Shown piece after piece: positions 46,751-58,473 of a DNA stretch of 64,000 nucleotides (positions are counted from its first letter, which is position 1; each line of letters begins with the position of its first letter). Source of the stretch: Calliphora vicina (Eukaryota > Arthropoda > Insecta > Diptera > Calliphoridae); NCBI RefSeq assembly GCF_958450345.1, contig NC_088780.1, positions 37,347,667 through 37,411,666 of the forward strand, given 5' to 3'. Below the pieces are notes generated by a model. The model searched no databases. It saw only the letters and a program-made list of their open reading frames with translations, and was not told the DNA's origin. Made by a program: the position numbers and the translations under genes.

Positions 46751-49700
46751 TGCTTTTTGGGTTGGATTTTAATAAAAAAGAACTTAAACTAATTTCAATA
46801 TCTTTGAAGAAAACTGAGTTTAGTGGTGAAAAATGTAGTTAGTTTTGAGATTTTAAAGATTCAAATTTAAAAAAATTATAAGTTTCTTTTAAAAATTGTT
46901 GTCAAAATATGCCTGAAAAACTCGTTCAGATTTTTTTCCTTAAACGTTTAAAAGTTTAAACATTTCAAAGACCTTTAAATTTAGCTATATTTACCAAACA
47001 ATTTAAATAAATTAAACTTTTTGGTAGTTTTTGTGAATTTTTCATAAATTTTTATCAAGTGTAATGAGAAAATCTAGCTAAATAACATTAAACTTGTTAA
47101 ACCCATTAAATATTGTATAGAATCAGTTAAATTTTACTATTAGACAATATTTACCAATATTCATACAAATTGTAAACGTAAGCAATTTGTATGAAGAATA
47201 CTGGGGAAAGGGTTTTAAACTTGAATTTTTTCCATACACAATTTGTTTAACGTTTGTCGTTGCGTTTTATAAAATGAGGCCCTAAATAAAAATTGTTGAT
47301 AGTTTTGGACCAATTTAACAAACAGTTTATTTCAGTGTACTGAAAAAATCAAGTTAAACGTTAAAAAACCTTTAAATTTTACTATTAGAAAAAAATTATA
47401 AAAAAATACAAGATATTCAAAATGTAAGACAGTAGTCTTTAATAGTTTTTGCTGAATTTATCATAAATATTGTTTAAAAGTAAGGAAAAACTCAATTTAA
47501 CTTTTAATAAATTCGATATGTATTACAACTTTTTGTTAAGAAATTTTTCAAAAATAACAATCATTTCTACAATAATAAAATAGGTATTTTATATCTTGAA
47601 TTTATATTAAAATCAAATAAATTTATTTTCAACATTAATTAACTCTTAAATGTTTTAATTAGTTTTTAAAGCCGTAAAAACATAAATCTTAAAATTAATA
47701 ACCAAATTATTTAAATTTACAAAATTTTGGAAACCAAAATACTAAAAACAAATGAATGTGTTTAAAAAAAAAACAGAAACATTAAAGTTTTAATTAATAA
47801 ATAATATTTTTATATTAAAAAGTAGGATAAAAACAAGAAAGAAAAATCTGTAATAAATTCTAAACAAAAACTTAAGGCAACAATTAAATTTAAAAGCTAA
47901 AACGTAAAATAGTTTCCAGACCACAATATATAAATAATTCATAAAGTTCATATGTATTTCAAGAATAAATTTAATAAAAATACCACAAACTTTGTCACAA
48001 TTCCATAAAACTAACCAAAAAAAAACTAAACTTTTTCATAACAATTGTTTAACCGTTATTTTCCCATTGTTTACAAAAGTAATTGGCAAAGAGAGAGTTA
48101 CAAACAAACAAACTCCCTCAGGATTGATAAACTCACTTGCTCTTAATATTTATAAACAATATTTATATGTATGAGAGTGTGTTTGTGTATAAACAATTAA
48201 CGGAAGTTTAGACACGTGTCAAAACAGCGTGTAAGTGTCAAAAATATATATGAAATTCGTTAAATGTGTTTAAAAAGAGTAAATAAACAAATAAAACCAT
48301 TTCATTTAAAATTCAAAATACCTATGAGAAAAAAGTACATAAATAAAAATAAAATGGAAAAAAAACATACCCCCCTGTGCAAAAACCAAACACTTGAAGA
48401 TGATTGAAGTTTGATTTATATTTTATGATTTTATTGTTTATGATTTAGTTACTAAGCAGCAGCACATGAATGAATTATGAGTTAACAACTACTCATGATA
48501 ATACACATGAATTATTTTGAATATTTATTAGCAAATGCAAGTTAAATGAGCCTTTAAGTATGTAGTATAAATAAAAAAAAAATAATTAAAATTTGTTTAA
48601 TTAAGTTGTTTGAACAATAAACTTCCTTTAAAAAAACATGTTTCTTTACAATTAATTTATTTTTTTGTTGTTATGTTTTACAAATCAAGAATCACATAAA
48701 AAAAAACAATTTTGATTTTTTGCTTTGTAATGTTTGGCAATCAATATGGCTTGAATATTGTTCGTTCGGTTTTTGTTTATAGTTTTTCTTTATGTTTTTT
48801 TTTTGAAAATTAATCCATCATCATGTCTTAAAAGTTATTACTTTTATTGTGTGGTTATTTGTACATGTATGATTTATGCCGCCAACAAAAGAATTTGGTA
48901 ACATTTTAATTACTTTCCAATGATAAAGCCAATTTTGAAAAGATTTTTTCCCCCCTAAACTATGTATGAATACACCCATTTTAATAAACATTTGTTTTCT
49001 TCTGCAACAAAATTAATTTTAATTTGAGGTTAAAATTTAAAGATTTTTCAAATAATTTTACTTATAACTGTTTTTTATTTATATTTATTTTGTTATCAAA
49101 CCTAATTTTTCTTTGAGAGTTTGAATATTAATATTTTCTCATTGAAAATGATTTAAAAAATGACTAAATTTAGCTTAAATTTTAATTATTATTAATTTGT
49201 TTTTTTAAATTTTATACATTTTCTACCATTTATTCACCCAGTTTTTCTTTAAAAGTTTGGAGAATAGTAATTTCCTCCTTCAAAATTTAGCTCATATTTC
49301 TGTCAACTGTTAAATTGCTTTTAATAGTAACTTTATATTAAAACTGGACTTTTAATACAATTTTCACTTATTATTTCTTTAAGTGTTTAAAAAAAACTAA
49401 ATTTTTTATTCATGTCCCTATATAATTAAGTAAAGAGTTTATATTTTTGTTAAATTGTTCAAATTTTAAGTTTTTTATTAAAAAATTATATTATTTCCTT
49501 ATTTTAGCCTAAATTTTTTATGAATTTTACTCATTATTTCTTTCAATTTATTATTCCTTTATGAATTTGTCTTAAAAACTTGATTTTATTAAACTTTTTC
49601 CCTAATTAAAGTTCTAGCTAAGAATTTTCTTTAAAATATTTTATTCTTTATTGCAATTCAACATAATTTCTATTTGGAAACTTATTTTTAATTAAGTTTT

Positions 49701-50542
49701 TCTTAATAATGGACATTTTACAAATGTTCTTTATTAAAATCAAAGCTTTTCTCTACAAATTCCTTTAAAATATATTTTTATTTGATATTTTGCTTAATCC
49801 CATCTTCATATGTTATAAAAAATTAACTTTTAAAATGAAATTTTATATTGTTTATTTTCATCTCATAAAATTTCTTTGATTGTAATGAGAGTAGAAGAGA
49901 GATATTGCAAGATAACGGTTCCTTTATAAACAGGGTTTGGAAAACAAACTGTTTTAAAGAGAAGTCTCATGATAGATTTTAAAAGAGAGAGGATTAAATA
50001 TTTATAACGGTTTTTATTCTAATGTATTGTTTTCTGTCTCTTAAAGCTCAGCTAAATTAAGAAAGATTTTAAGCTGAAAGGAAATTAATGTAGAAAAGGA
50101 TTTTATAGGAATTTCAAAATGGAATAAATAAGTTAGTCAATAATAGTTTAACAACTTTAACAGACCAAATATAAGTTTTTTATAATTTTTACAATAAAAA
50201 TGGTCGGTGTAGTTGAAGTTAAAAAACTTCAATGAATTCAAGCCAATGAATTTAGCAGCTTTTTAAATAATTTTCATATAAAAAAATACAATTTATAGCA
50301 GAAGTTCAGAAATTTCAGAAGTTCTACTCAAAATTTTATTAATTTGATTATTTATCATTTTATTATTGTTTTCCTGATTTCTTGCATTAACATTTGTTTA
50401 TTTCCTAAACCTTTACTTTAAAACTCTAAGCTTCGTTTGTTTCAAAACTAAAAATTTGACTTGTTTTATAGCATTAAAACACAAACAAAAACTCTAAATA
50501 TTAAAACAACATTTTAACCAGAGTTTTGACAGAAAATTCAAA

Positions 50543-50549
50543 CAGGTAG
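50543..50549 (+). promoter_or_regulatory. CAGGTAG (Zelda-type site) just inside opa intron 1
   Basis: An exact match to the optimal Zelda/TAGteam heptamer, about 240 bp downstream of opa exon 1. A few such heptamers are expected by chance in 64 kb, so only its position makes it worth noting. Confidence 0.25.
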
Positions 50550-50784
50550 TTTTAGATTCTTGCACAAACTACCAAAGACAAGGTGTTTTTTGCCTCGCTT
50601 TAAAAACACTCACAACTAAGGAAAATCCCTGAAAAGTCAGTGCAAACGCCTACGGCTTAATCTCTTTAATCCATACGATCACCGTAAAACAATACATATA
50701 TCCATATTTATTTATAGGAAAATCCTTAAATAAAACTTTTATGATCTTCCGTTTTGTAGAGAGCACAAACAAACAAAAACTTAC

Positions 50785-51826
50785 CTGTATGAGTTCTCTT
50801 GTGGATTTTTAGATTTTCACTGCGGGCAAAAACTTTGCCACATCCGGGATGAGGACAGGCAAATGGTTTCTCGCCGGTGTGCACACGTATATGATTGACC
50901 AACTTGTATTTGGCCTTGAAGGGACGGCCATTGCGTGAACACCCAATCCAATAGCAGATGTGTGTGGTGCACTCCGGTCCGCCAACATGTTCCACCGTTA
51001 AATGTGTGACGATTTCGTGCATGGAGTGAAAGATTTTGTTGCAAGTTTTGCGATTGTTGGGACCGCCGGGTTGGTCGGGATCTATCCAAAGACATTGCAT
51101 TTCTTGCTTGATGGCCGAGGCAGCAGTGGCTGGCTGATGGCGCATATAGCGTAGAAAAGCTCCAGCACCGGCGGGATGCATGCCCATGTGTTGAGCATGA
51201 TGGGCCGCATGTACCGACGGGAAGTTGGTATGATGTTGCGCATGAGCATAGGGATGTGTGGCGTAATCCGTCATGCCCATACGCATTTGATGCGAGTGAT
51301 GATGGTGGGCGGCGGCGGCATGATGGTGGGAGTGGAAGGGATGGTTGCCAAAGGAGCTGGTTAGATCGGGGTGATTGGCATGAGTGGCAGGGAAGGTGGG
51401 GAATAGCATGGAGTCAGCTGGCGATTGTCCTACAGTTTGAGCGGCTGCCGTGGAAGCTGACATATAATCCTGTTCAGTGCGGCGGCCCAAAAGGAAATCC
51501 CGTGAGGAATATGTTCCCAATTGTGTGTTAAAAGGTGCATAGCCACTGTTCTGATAGGCCGAGGTGGGGGAAGACATGTCGGAGGATATGCCCGATGACA
51601 TGGCAGAGGACATTAAACCATTGGTATCCAATTGTTGCTGGCTCTGTTGTTGTGTGTCCTCTTGGCCTGTTTGTTGTTGCTGTTGATGCAACTGCTGTTG
51701 TTGTTGCTGCTGGGCAGCCACCAATTCACTTTGTTGATTGATGTTGTTGGGCGACATGCGTATGCCATAATTAGCCAAATGATGCTGACTGGTGGTGGTG
51801 GGGTCAATGAAAGCGTTCATCATCAT
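50785..51826 (-). CDS. opa: odd-paired (opa), coding exon 1
   Basis: This exon encodes residues 1-347 and the first base of codon 348 of the fly Zic-family C2H2 transcription factor Odd-paired, a nuclear DNA-binding regulator known in Drosophila as a pair-rule gene. The product opens MMMNAFIDP, in a good fly start context (CAAAATG). Visible landmarks are Gln-rich tracts at about 39-65, the Zic-Opa conserved motif SSRDFLLGRR at 107-116, a His-rich stretch at about 165-210, the conserved block GAGAFLRYMRHQ just before the fingers, and a sumoylation-type motif IKQE at 239-242. Finger 1 is the atypical wide Zic finger (C245, C262, H275, H280). Finger 2 is C291, C296, H312, H316 and finger 3 is C324, C329, H342, H346. 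The exon ends at a perfect donor (GTAAGT, minus strand of 50779..50784) inside the linker TGEKP. Identity as opa is essentially certain from the near-exact match of the fingers to the family as I know it. Confidence 0.97.
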
Positions 51827-52361
51827 TTTGTTGCTTTTAAGTTAAATAACACTTTTTTCTTTTAAGGTTTTTTCTTTAAACAAGATTTTAAAGTATTTTT
51901 CTTTATTTTTTTCGTATTTTGTTTAAAATTTTCTTATGTAAACTTGAAATTTTTAATTCTTTTTTCTTTATTTAGTATTTTGCACTTTTTATTTTAAACA
52001 TTTTTCAATTCATTTTCAATTCAATTCACAATTTTCGTTTTCACTTTTTTTCGTTTTTTAAAAAAATCAATTCATTTTATTTCCAATTTAAGAAACATTT
52101 ATTAATCCGTTATTTTTGAAATGTTAAGGTAATAATCCGTTAATTTGTTTTCTTTTTTTTGTATAAATTTTATTTTTTTTTTATCAAAAAAATAAATGAA
52201 AATCTTTAGAAATTATTTGAATTCGTTCGTTTTTTTGGTTTCCGTATAAAAACGCGTTAGATTTTTATTCTGTATGGAAGAACCAGCATGCATTTAGGTT
52301 GCAAGCAGCAGTTCTCGTTCGACTAAACTTAACGTTACAAGATGCGCAGCAGGACTGAACT
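51827..52361 (-). other. opa: probable opa 5' untranslated leader
   Basis: This lies between the candidate initiator and the ATG. It is AT-rich with T runs on the plus strand, and contains several short upstream ATGs on the minus strand (for example near 52097) with early stops. If the start site is right, these are small uORFs. A further leader intron cannot be excluded. Confidence 0.4.
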
Positions 52362-52363
52362 GA
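52328..52363 (-). promoter_or_regulatory. opa: candidate opa core promoter (Inr plus partial DPE)
   Basis: On the minus strand, TCAGTT at 52358..52363 is an exact match to the fly initiator TCAGTY, with +1 at 52361. Counting downstream, G falls at +24 and CGTTA at +28 to +32, which is a 4/5 match to the DPE. No TATA box is seen about 30 bp upstream. This would give a leader of about 535 nt before the opa ATG, unless an untranslated exon exists elsewhere. A second TCAGTC overlaps five bases downstream. This is motif evidence only. Confidence 0.4.
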
Positions 52364-55070
52364 CTCCTGAAATATTTTACTCAGCAGAGATGTGAACACA
52401 TTCGAATGTTGTTTAACGACCCCTGGGTGTACAAAACACTCGGGTGGTTTTTCTACACGCTGTTGTTGCTGTGTGTGTTAATGAAAAGATGACGACAACA
52501 ACAACAATGATTATTATAACGTGAAGCGGAGAAGTCCAAAACAAAAAATAAACAACAAAACATACACACGAAACGCGAAAGCAGCAGCAAAAAAAAAGTA
52601 GAAACACGGTTGTTACTACGAGCTGTATGTGTGCGACGGTGTACAGCGGGTAATCGTATGCCACATACCGAGGTGTTGCAGCATGTTAACTCAAAATAAT
52701 ACACAGTCCTCTTAAACAAACCAACAACCTTAAACTCCACACAATAGAAAGAGAACTATATATAAGACTCTTACTAAACATAAACAAAACATTGGCAAAA
52801 CCCGTTATCATCTATTCAGCAAACACACGAGAGAGAGTAGTAGCAGCATATGATTAACAAACATTTACCGTATTAGTTCACTCACCAAGGTGAGTTTCTC
52901 TTAATGAGGTGAATTTCTTAAAACAAAGCAACAGACAGGGACAACATCAGGCAAAAACAACTAAATAAATGGCTGCTTTTACTTACTCATCCACTAATGA
53001 AGAAAAGAGCACACTATTTCCTAAACATCAACAAATCCAATTGGATTTAAGGTGAACTCTAAAATTCTCATTGAAATTCTTTAGCGAGAAAGAGTAGCAA
53101 TGAATTTCCCCTGAAAGAAAACAAACAAATTAAATATGAAGTCTGTTTCCCGTTGTACATTAACAATGGTGGTTTAAATTAATTTGTTGGCCAGCAAGAA
53201 GAAAACCTCAATATAAAACCGGTTTTTAAAGTGTTAATATTAAAGCAACACCCACATAGGAAAATAATGAAAAACAACAAAAATTAATAATAAAAATAAA
53301 TATTTTTAATGAAAACAATTGAAGGCGTGGTTACGCATGTCTTTTGAAAGCAGCATTTCAAGAATATTCAAAAACATTTTATTGGCTGAATGAATATTCT
53401 TTTGATAGTTGAAATGTTTTATTTGAAGAAAACTTAATGATAATGTAATTTAATTTATAGACATAAATTTATTAATTAATAAACATTAATTATAAGAGTT
53501 TAATAAATAGTTTTCTTTGTTTATTTTTTATTATTAAACATTAAAATAAATTTGATGGTAAAATGTTTGTATTTTCACAATATTTGTATGTATGTTTTTT
53601 AGAAACAACTTATAATTATTTATGTTTGTATTATTTTGTAATCAAAATTATTTAAGAAAATAATTTGTTTAAAGTTCTTTTTTTATAAAATGTATGTATT
53701 TGTTAGTTGTAATAAATAAAGTATATTTGAAAAGAAGGCCTAAAAACTTTAGTTTTGAAGCAAAATATAGTAACTATTACAGTTTCATACAAAAATATAA
53801 TTTATTAATTTTGGTAGAATTTATCATTTGTAGAATTTTTATAAATTAATAATAACTACATTTCCAATGTATGTATTACAACAACAAACTGTAATTGAGC
53901 CATTTTAAAATAATTCAAAAATAAACTTATTAAAATTTTGTAAAATTTGTTTAAGTTTTTGCAAAAGGTTTACAATTTTATATTAAAAATTTCTATAAGT
54001 AGTATTGGTTTTTAGTTGCTTAACAAAGCTACCAAAATTTATGCTTGAAAGTTCGTTGTTATTGAAAATACTTTCAAACGTATTTGGTTTATTTGAATGT
54101 AGTTTTACAAAAAAATTAAAATCTTCAACGAAATTATGTGAGTACCAGGTTTACTACCTCTGTTTTGTGTTCTGTCAAATGTTACTGTATCAATTTATAA
54201 ATTTGTTTACATAATTTGGTTTACAAAAAAATATTTTTTTGGAAATGTTATAAGCAGACTGCAGTTACTAGAGTAGTGATCTTAGAGAACTTTTAAATGT
54301 CATTGCCATATCCGAGAGATGGTTAAGTCGAATGGTTATGAAATATAAATTCGGGCCATTGAAATTTTATCGATTTTGTTTTCAGTATTTGTTGCCCTTT
54401 CCTCTAGAACTATTTCCTCTTGTGGATATGTGAGGATATGTTGTGGATATCCCAAGATTGTCATATAATTTATTTAGTTATTGTCACATATATTACATTT
54501 TGCACTAACAATTGATCGTCTAAAATATTATATAGAATTAGTTAACACATAACTTTTCAATTGTTTTTCAAAAACTTGAACTTTCGCCAAATATAAAAAC
54601 ATCTGTTTTTCATAGGAGATATAACTTTTTAAATTTAACCTTTTAACGAATCGTTTTAAGGTTTACCAGCTTGTCTCTGCTGTATTATATAGGTCATCGT
54701 GGTCAAACGTGGTCAATCTATACAATCTCTCCATACTCAACTGCAAAGTAAATCTAATATTACTACGTCCCATGAGCATATAAGCTTAACCAAATGAATG
54801 TTAATATATTGAAATGATATTGCAACAAAGATCCCTGCATATAACATCCATAAATGGAACAGAAACGAAGCAGAACTTGATTCTAGATTGATTTCTCGGG
54901 ATTCCGAAGACGGTTCTAACATTTTATATTCAATAGGATGTGACTTTTTAACATAGCGTTGTCCTATTCCTGAAATTTTTTCCGCTCTCTAGAACTAACC
55001 CAAAAATACTTGTTCTGTTATGGAAATTAAGTATAATACAAGTCACACAATTTTATTAAAATAATTTTTT
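52362..55070. other. opa 5' flank, no gene seen
   Basis: The first kilobase is less A/T-biased than the rest and includes a GAGAGAGAG run at 52829..52837 (a GAGA-factor type motif). Beyond 53.2 kb it is AT-rich, with short open frames that lack family features. No second exon or neighbouring gene is recognised. Confidence 0.5.
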
Positions 55071-55149
55071 TATTTTGGGTGTATGACTTAAAAATGCGAA
55101 TTTTTAAAATTTTGAAGCAATATAAATTTATTAAAAGTATTGGCCATTT

Positions 55150-55380
55150 TTAATATGACATTTTCCTTTGTGGCAACATATGGATTACGAGCCAAAAGAA
55201 CTGGCCATCTTTTGAGTCCAAGAACGAATCCAGCCAATATCGGATACTCTGTTTCAAAGTGAGGCGTATCCCAGAGTGAGCGTTCTGCATCGATCGAAAC
55301 AAATAGTAGTCGGAGGGGGCACGATCTGGACTATAAAGCGGGTGAGGCAAAACTCCTCAACCACTTATTTCTAAATACTT
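55150..55380 (-). pseudogene. mariner transposase C-terminal fragment
   Basis: The minus-strand frame reads MPHPLYSPDRAPSDYYLFRS, the block that carries the third catalytic Asp of the DD34D triad (SPDxAPSDYxLF), followed by LDSFLDSKDGQFFW and HMLPQRK. The upstream catalytic part is broken by frameshifts and deletions. Confidence 0.85.
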
Positions 55381-55823
55381 TCATTTTGCAATATGTGGCC
55401 GAGCGTTGTCATTATGGAATATTACGGTTTCATGTGTGGCCCCATATATTGGGCGTTTTTCGGCCTTTGCTCTCACCAAATGCAGAGCATTACCTTAGCG
55501 CCATTTATATTTGGCATTGGTTATCGTAATGGATCCATTTTTCATGGCATGTAATGATTCGGTGCAAAAATGATTTTCTTTTATAGCGTTCAAACATCAT
55601 TTCGGAGATGCAAAATTGGCTTTCAAGGTCTCTCGGCTTCTATAGTACCCTGTTTCCCTGTTTGGATGAATACTGCTCCTAGCAAATGTTTTTTGAGTTA
55701 CTTCAAATAATTTTGTACAAACATTCTCTTGCACGTTGAAACCAATGGATCACATTCACCATAAGCTTTGGAGAGCAATCGATCTTTTTTTTTCAAATTA
55801 AAGTTTGACATTTTTGAAGCAAA

Positions 55824-56190
55824 AACAAGTAAGAAAGTATGGTCGGTCAAGCCCGACCATATAATACTCTACACCAAGTAAATGAGTAAAAATATTTTTC
55901 TTTTAAAATATCAATAATTTATATTCATTAGTGATTTTCGGAAGTGGGCCTTATATGGGAGCTATGACCAATTATGGACCGATCACCTTGAAATTAGGTC
56001 GAGTGATTTATGTCTATATTAAATTTAACTATGTTGAATTTTGTGTGTATACCAACATTTTTAAGCGATTTATGCACGTTAAAGTGATTTTCGGAAGCGG
56101 GTCTATATGGGAGCTATGACTAATTATGGACCGATCGTAACAAAATTTGGTGACATGAATTTTGTATATATGGTGGTGTAGGGTATAAAA
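55824..56190 (+). repeat. hairpin-headed dispersed repeat, second family, copy C2
   Basis: It starts AACAAGTAAGAAAGTAT with the hairpin GGTCGGTCAAGCCCGACC (55841..55858), followed by TATAATACTCTACACC. It holds two GGAGCTATGAC(C/T)AATTATGG blocks and ends GTGTAGGGTATAAAAAA. The start TATAATACTCTACACC and the end GGTGGTGTAGGGTATA can pair. It is inserted in the 5' end of a mariner. Confidence 0.8.
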
Positions 56191-56443
56191 AACTTTATTG
56201 ACTACATTATAATATTCAATACCTAAGTGAGAATAAGTGACATAGTATATGAAACCTTCAAAATGACATAAGTTATTAAAAACAAAAACCGCATTCGAAG
56301 GATACCCCCTTTCTTAATAATTCAGCCAATAATTTTTTTCGAATAAAAAGTTTTTAAAAAAAATTTGTGAAAATTTTAAAACCAAAACCGTAATAATAAA
56401 CGATTTTAAAGCTGGATTGAAGCAAAATACCATAGAGAATTTT

Positions 56444-56602
56444 ACATAGAGACGAGACACTCCGAATTGTCATACAAAAATACAACAAATCATATGTCTG
56501 ATACAACAACAAAATACATTGACTAGCATGTACTTTGTTGTTGCAGAAATAGGTTTTTGGCAACAGACTTAGGTTTTTGACAATTACGTCTGGTCTCTAT
56601 GT
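56444..56602. mobile_element. short imperfect inverted-repeat element
   Basis: The left end ACATAGAGACGAGACACTCC leads to AATTGTCA. The right end, read inward, is ACATAGAGACCAGACGTAAT leading to TTGTCA. It resembles the CATAGA-ended element at 41650 in its ends and its AGGTTTTTGACA block. It is non-coding. Confidence 0.5.
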
Positions 56603-57280
56603 TACCCAATGTAAAAAACTATGATAAGTATGTAATTAATAAATTTACCATTGCAAAAATTATAAAAAAATTTCGTAAGACAGGGAAGAATATCTCGTAA
56701 AACTACTGGAAGACAAGATAATTTAGTAGCAAGAGAGTTTAAGAAATTCACAAAAATTACTCCCCCGGCAGATTATCAATAATCTAATATTGGAAATTAG
56801 TTCTCGAACTGTTAGCCGGGGAAAATTGACTGAAATTGGATACAGATCCATATTAGAAAGTCGAGGTGATAATAAATTTCAAAATGATCAAATATTTTAT
56901 TAAAAAATTATGATTTAAATTTTTTGGCTGAAATTACCAATAATTAAACAATAGTAACATAGTTATATTCAATTCCATTTAAATGAGATAATAATTTTTT
57001 TATTTTTACAAAATAAAATGGACTTAACATTTTTGCATATTTATAGTTATTAAATATTAACCATTCCTGATTGCTAAAAACTAAAAATTTATTGAATATT
57101 TTATGTTTTCTACATACATATAAAATAGTTCCTTTAAATGTCGGTTAACCGGTTAAACCTGTTTTTTATAAACTCTAGTTTTAATAGGTTTAAACTCAAT
57201 AAATTATATTGTTTATTAAAAAAACTTAAGATTTCAATAAAATCATTTTAGAGTCGCCCAAATTTCAGAAAAAATAAAAA
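56603..57280. other. unassigned AT-rich DNA
   Basis: The part at 56660..56880 has more complex sequence but no clean frame. Confidence 0.35.
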
Positions 57281-58010
57281 AACAAGTAAGAGAGCTATAT
57301 TCGTATCTTATATATTCTTTAAAAAAAATTATTTTAAAGTATAATTTGGTGAAGGGTATACTAAATTATACTTTAAAATAAATTTTTTTTTAAATATTTT
57401 TAGGTAAACAAAATTAAAATTTTTTTTTTATATTTTTGTTTTATTTTCGAAATAGTTTTTTTATATATTTTAAAGAAGTTTTTTCCAATTTTTTTTTTTT
57501 TAAATTTTCTAAATTTAATTTTTTTTTAAATTTATTTAAAAACAAAATTTTTTTTTGTGAAAAAAAATTCGGGTTAAAAAATATTTTTCCCGATTTTGAC
57601 CCATTGGAGGACCAACTTACTATAGCCTCGTTGGACCTACAATAACATCGTTGCAATGGAATTTTAAATATCTATCATTGGATATCCAAATTGTCTATAT
57701 TAATGACTTAGTAATCAAGATATAAATCAAAAATAGGCCAAAAATCGTGGTTATCCCGATTATATCTCAGTCATTTATGGACCGATTTTGTCGATTTTAA
57801 ATAGCAACCAAGCCGGAAGAATTCCCGATATATTGATGTATATGAATCATGTATGTAAGTTATTTGGGGGACGGACATGGCTATATCGTCTTTGCTATCT
57901 ATAACGATCCAGAATATACTTTGTGGGATCGCAAATGAAAAATATAGAAATTACAAACGGAATGACAAACTTATATATACCCTTGCCGCTCATGGTGAAG
58001 GGTATAAAAA
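57281..58010 (+). repeat. hairpin-headed dispersed repeat, copy A3 (hairpin deleted)
   Basis: It starts AACAAGTAAGAGAGCTATAT, but the palindromic head is collapsed to TTCGTATCTT. The rest follows copy A2 through GACCCATTGGAGG, CGATCCAGAATATACTTTG and ACAAACGGAATGACAAACTT, and ends GGTGAAGGGTATAAAAA. Confidence 0.75.
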
Positions 58011-58465
58011 ATTACTTTTTCTCAACATTTATTTTTAAGGTTTTTTTAGTAGGTAATAAAAAAATAGGCTGATTTAACTTTTTTAAATATTACCTTAAAT
58101 ATTTTTTTCCTCAATATCGACAAATTTTTGTCCATACAAATCGGACCACCCTGATGAATATCCTTAAAAGTTGTAATGTTAGGCAGCTTATTCCTTTATG
58201 AACATAAAATTATAATTTAACTCATTCTTAATGAACCTAATTTTTCTGCTTGAGTTGAGTTAAAAAAATTCGGTTATTACAACCTCTAAGCTTCTTTGCC
58301 AACAAAAAAAAAAATCGATGGATAAAATGAATTCATTCAATTTGCAACAAATTTGGCCATCGCAATGAATCTTAATATTGTAACTTTAAGAAGAAAACTT
58401 ATAAAGAAATTCCCGACAAACCTTTCCCGAAAATATCCCTGGAATTCCCGGAAAAATTTTCACGC
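58011..58465. other. unassigned DNA
   Basis: No frame or known element. It ends in the left target duplication GTAGGAAC of the next element. Confidence 0.4.
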
Positions 58466-58473
58466 GTAGGAAC

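Larger units (their letters stand above)
25622..50784 (-). other. opa: opa intron 1 (about 25.2 kb)
   Basis: This is the interval between the exon 1 donor and the exon 2 acceptor. It is strongly AT-rich and contains no open frame with recognisable domains. Most of it looks like ordinary decayed intron, with simple A and T runs and short CAG/CAA runs near 35950..35990. Embedded elements described separately are a four-copy degenerate repeat (28.65-29.2 kb), duplicated segments (30.9-31.7, 34.1-35.05 and 37.2-37.4 kb), a Harbinger-like MITE (38.1 kb), an inverted repeat (41.65 kb), a TTAA-flanked MITE (43.4 kb), an ATCGCGAT element (45.8 kb) and head-to-head repeats (46.1-46.75 kb). Enhancers are likely in an intron of a patterning gene, but none can be delimited from sequence alone. 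Confidence 0.9.
55075..56270 (-). mobile_element. mariner remnant, nearly end to end, split by repeat C2
   Basis: The 3' terminal repeat wording GGGTGTATGACTTAAAAATG begins at 55077. Degenerate transposase follows to about 55800, then the 5' non-coding part TTTGACATTTTTGAAGCAAAA. After the C2 insertion the matching 5' end resumes (ACTTTATTGACTACATTATA and GACATAGTATATGAAACC), parallel to 6600..6690. TA-rich flanks are present but decayed. Confidence 0.8.

Noticed and set aside
51176..51865. Plus-strand and other-frame open frames over opa exon 1
   Set aside because: They are shadows of the repetitive opa coding sequence. The opa frame alone matches a known family.
52245..52252. Plus-strand TATAAAAA near 52245 as a divergent promoter
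   Set aside because: It lies within the predicted opa leader, with no gene or initiator clearly downstream on the plus strand. A/T-rich chance match.
52413..52740. Minus-strand open frames upstream of opa as an extra N-terminal exon
   Set aside because: They lie upstream of the predicted start site and have no similarity to the Zic family. The known opa N-terminus is already complete at 51826.
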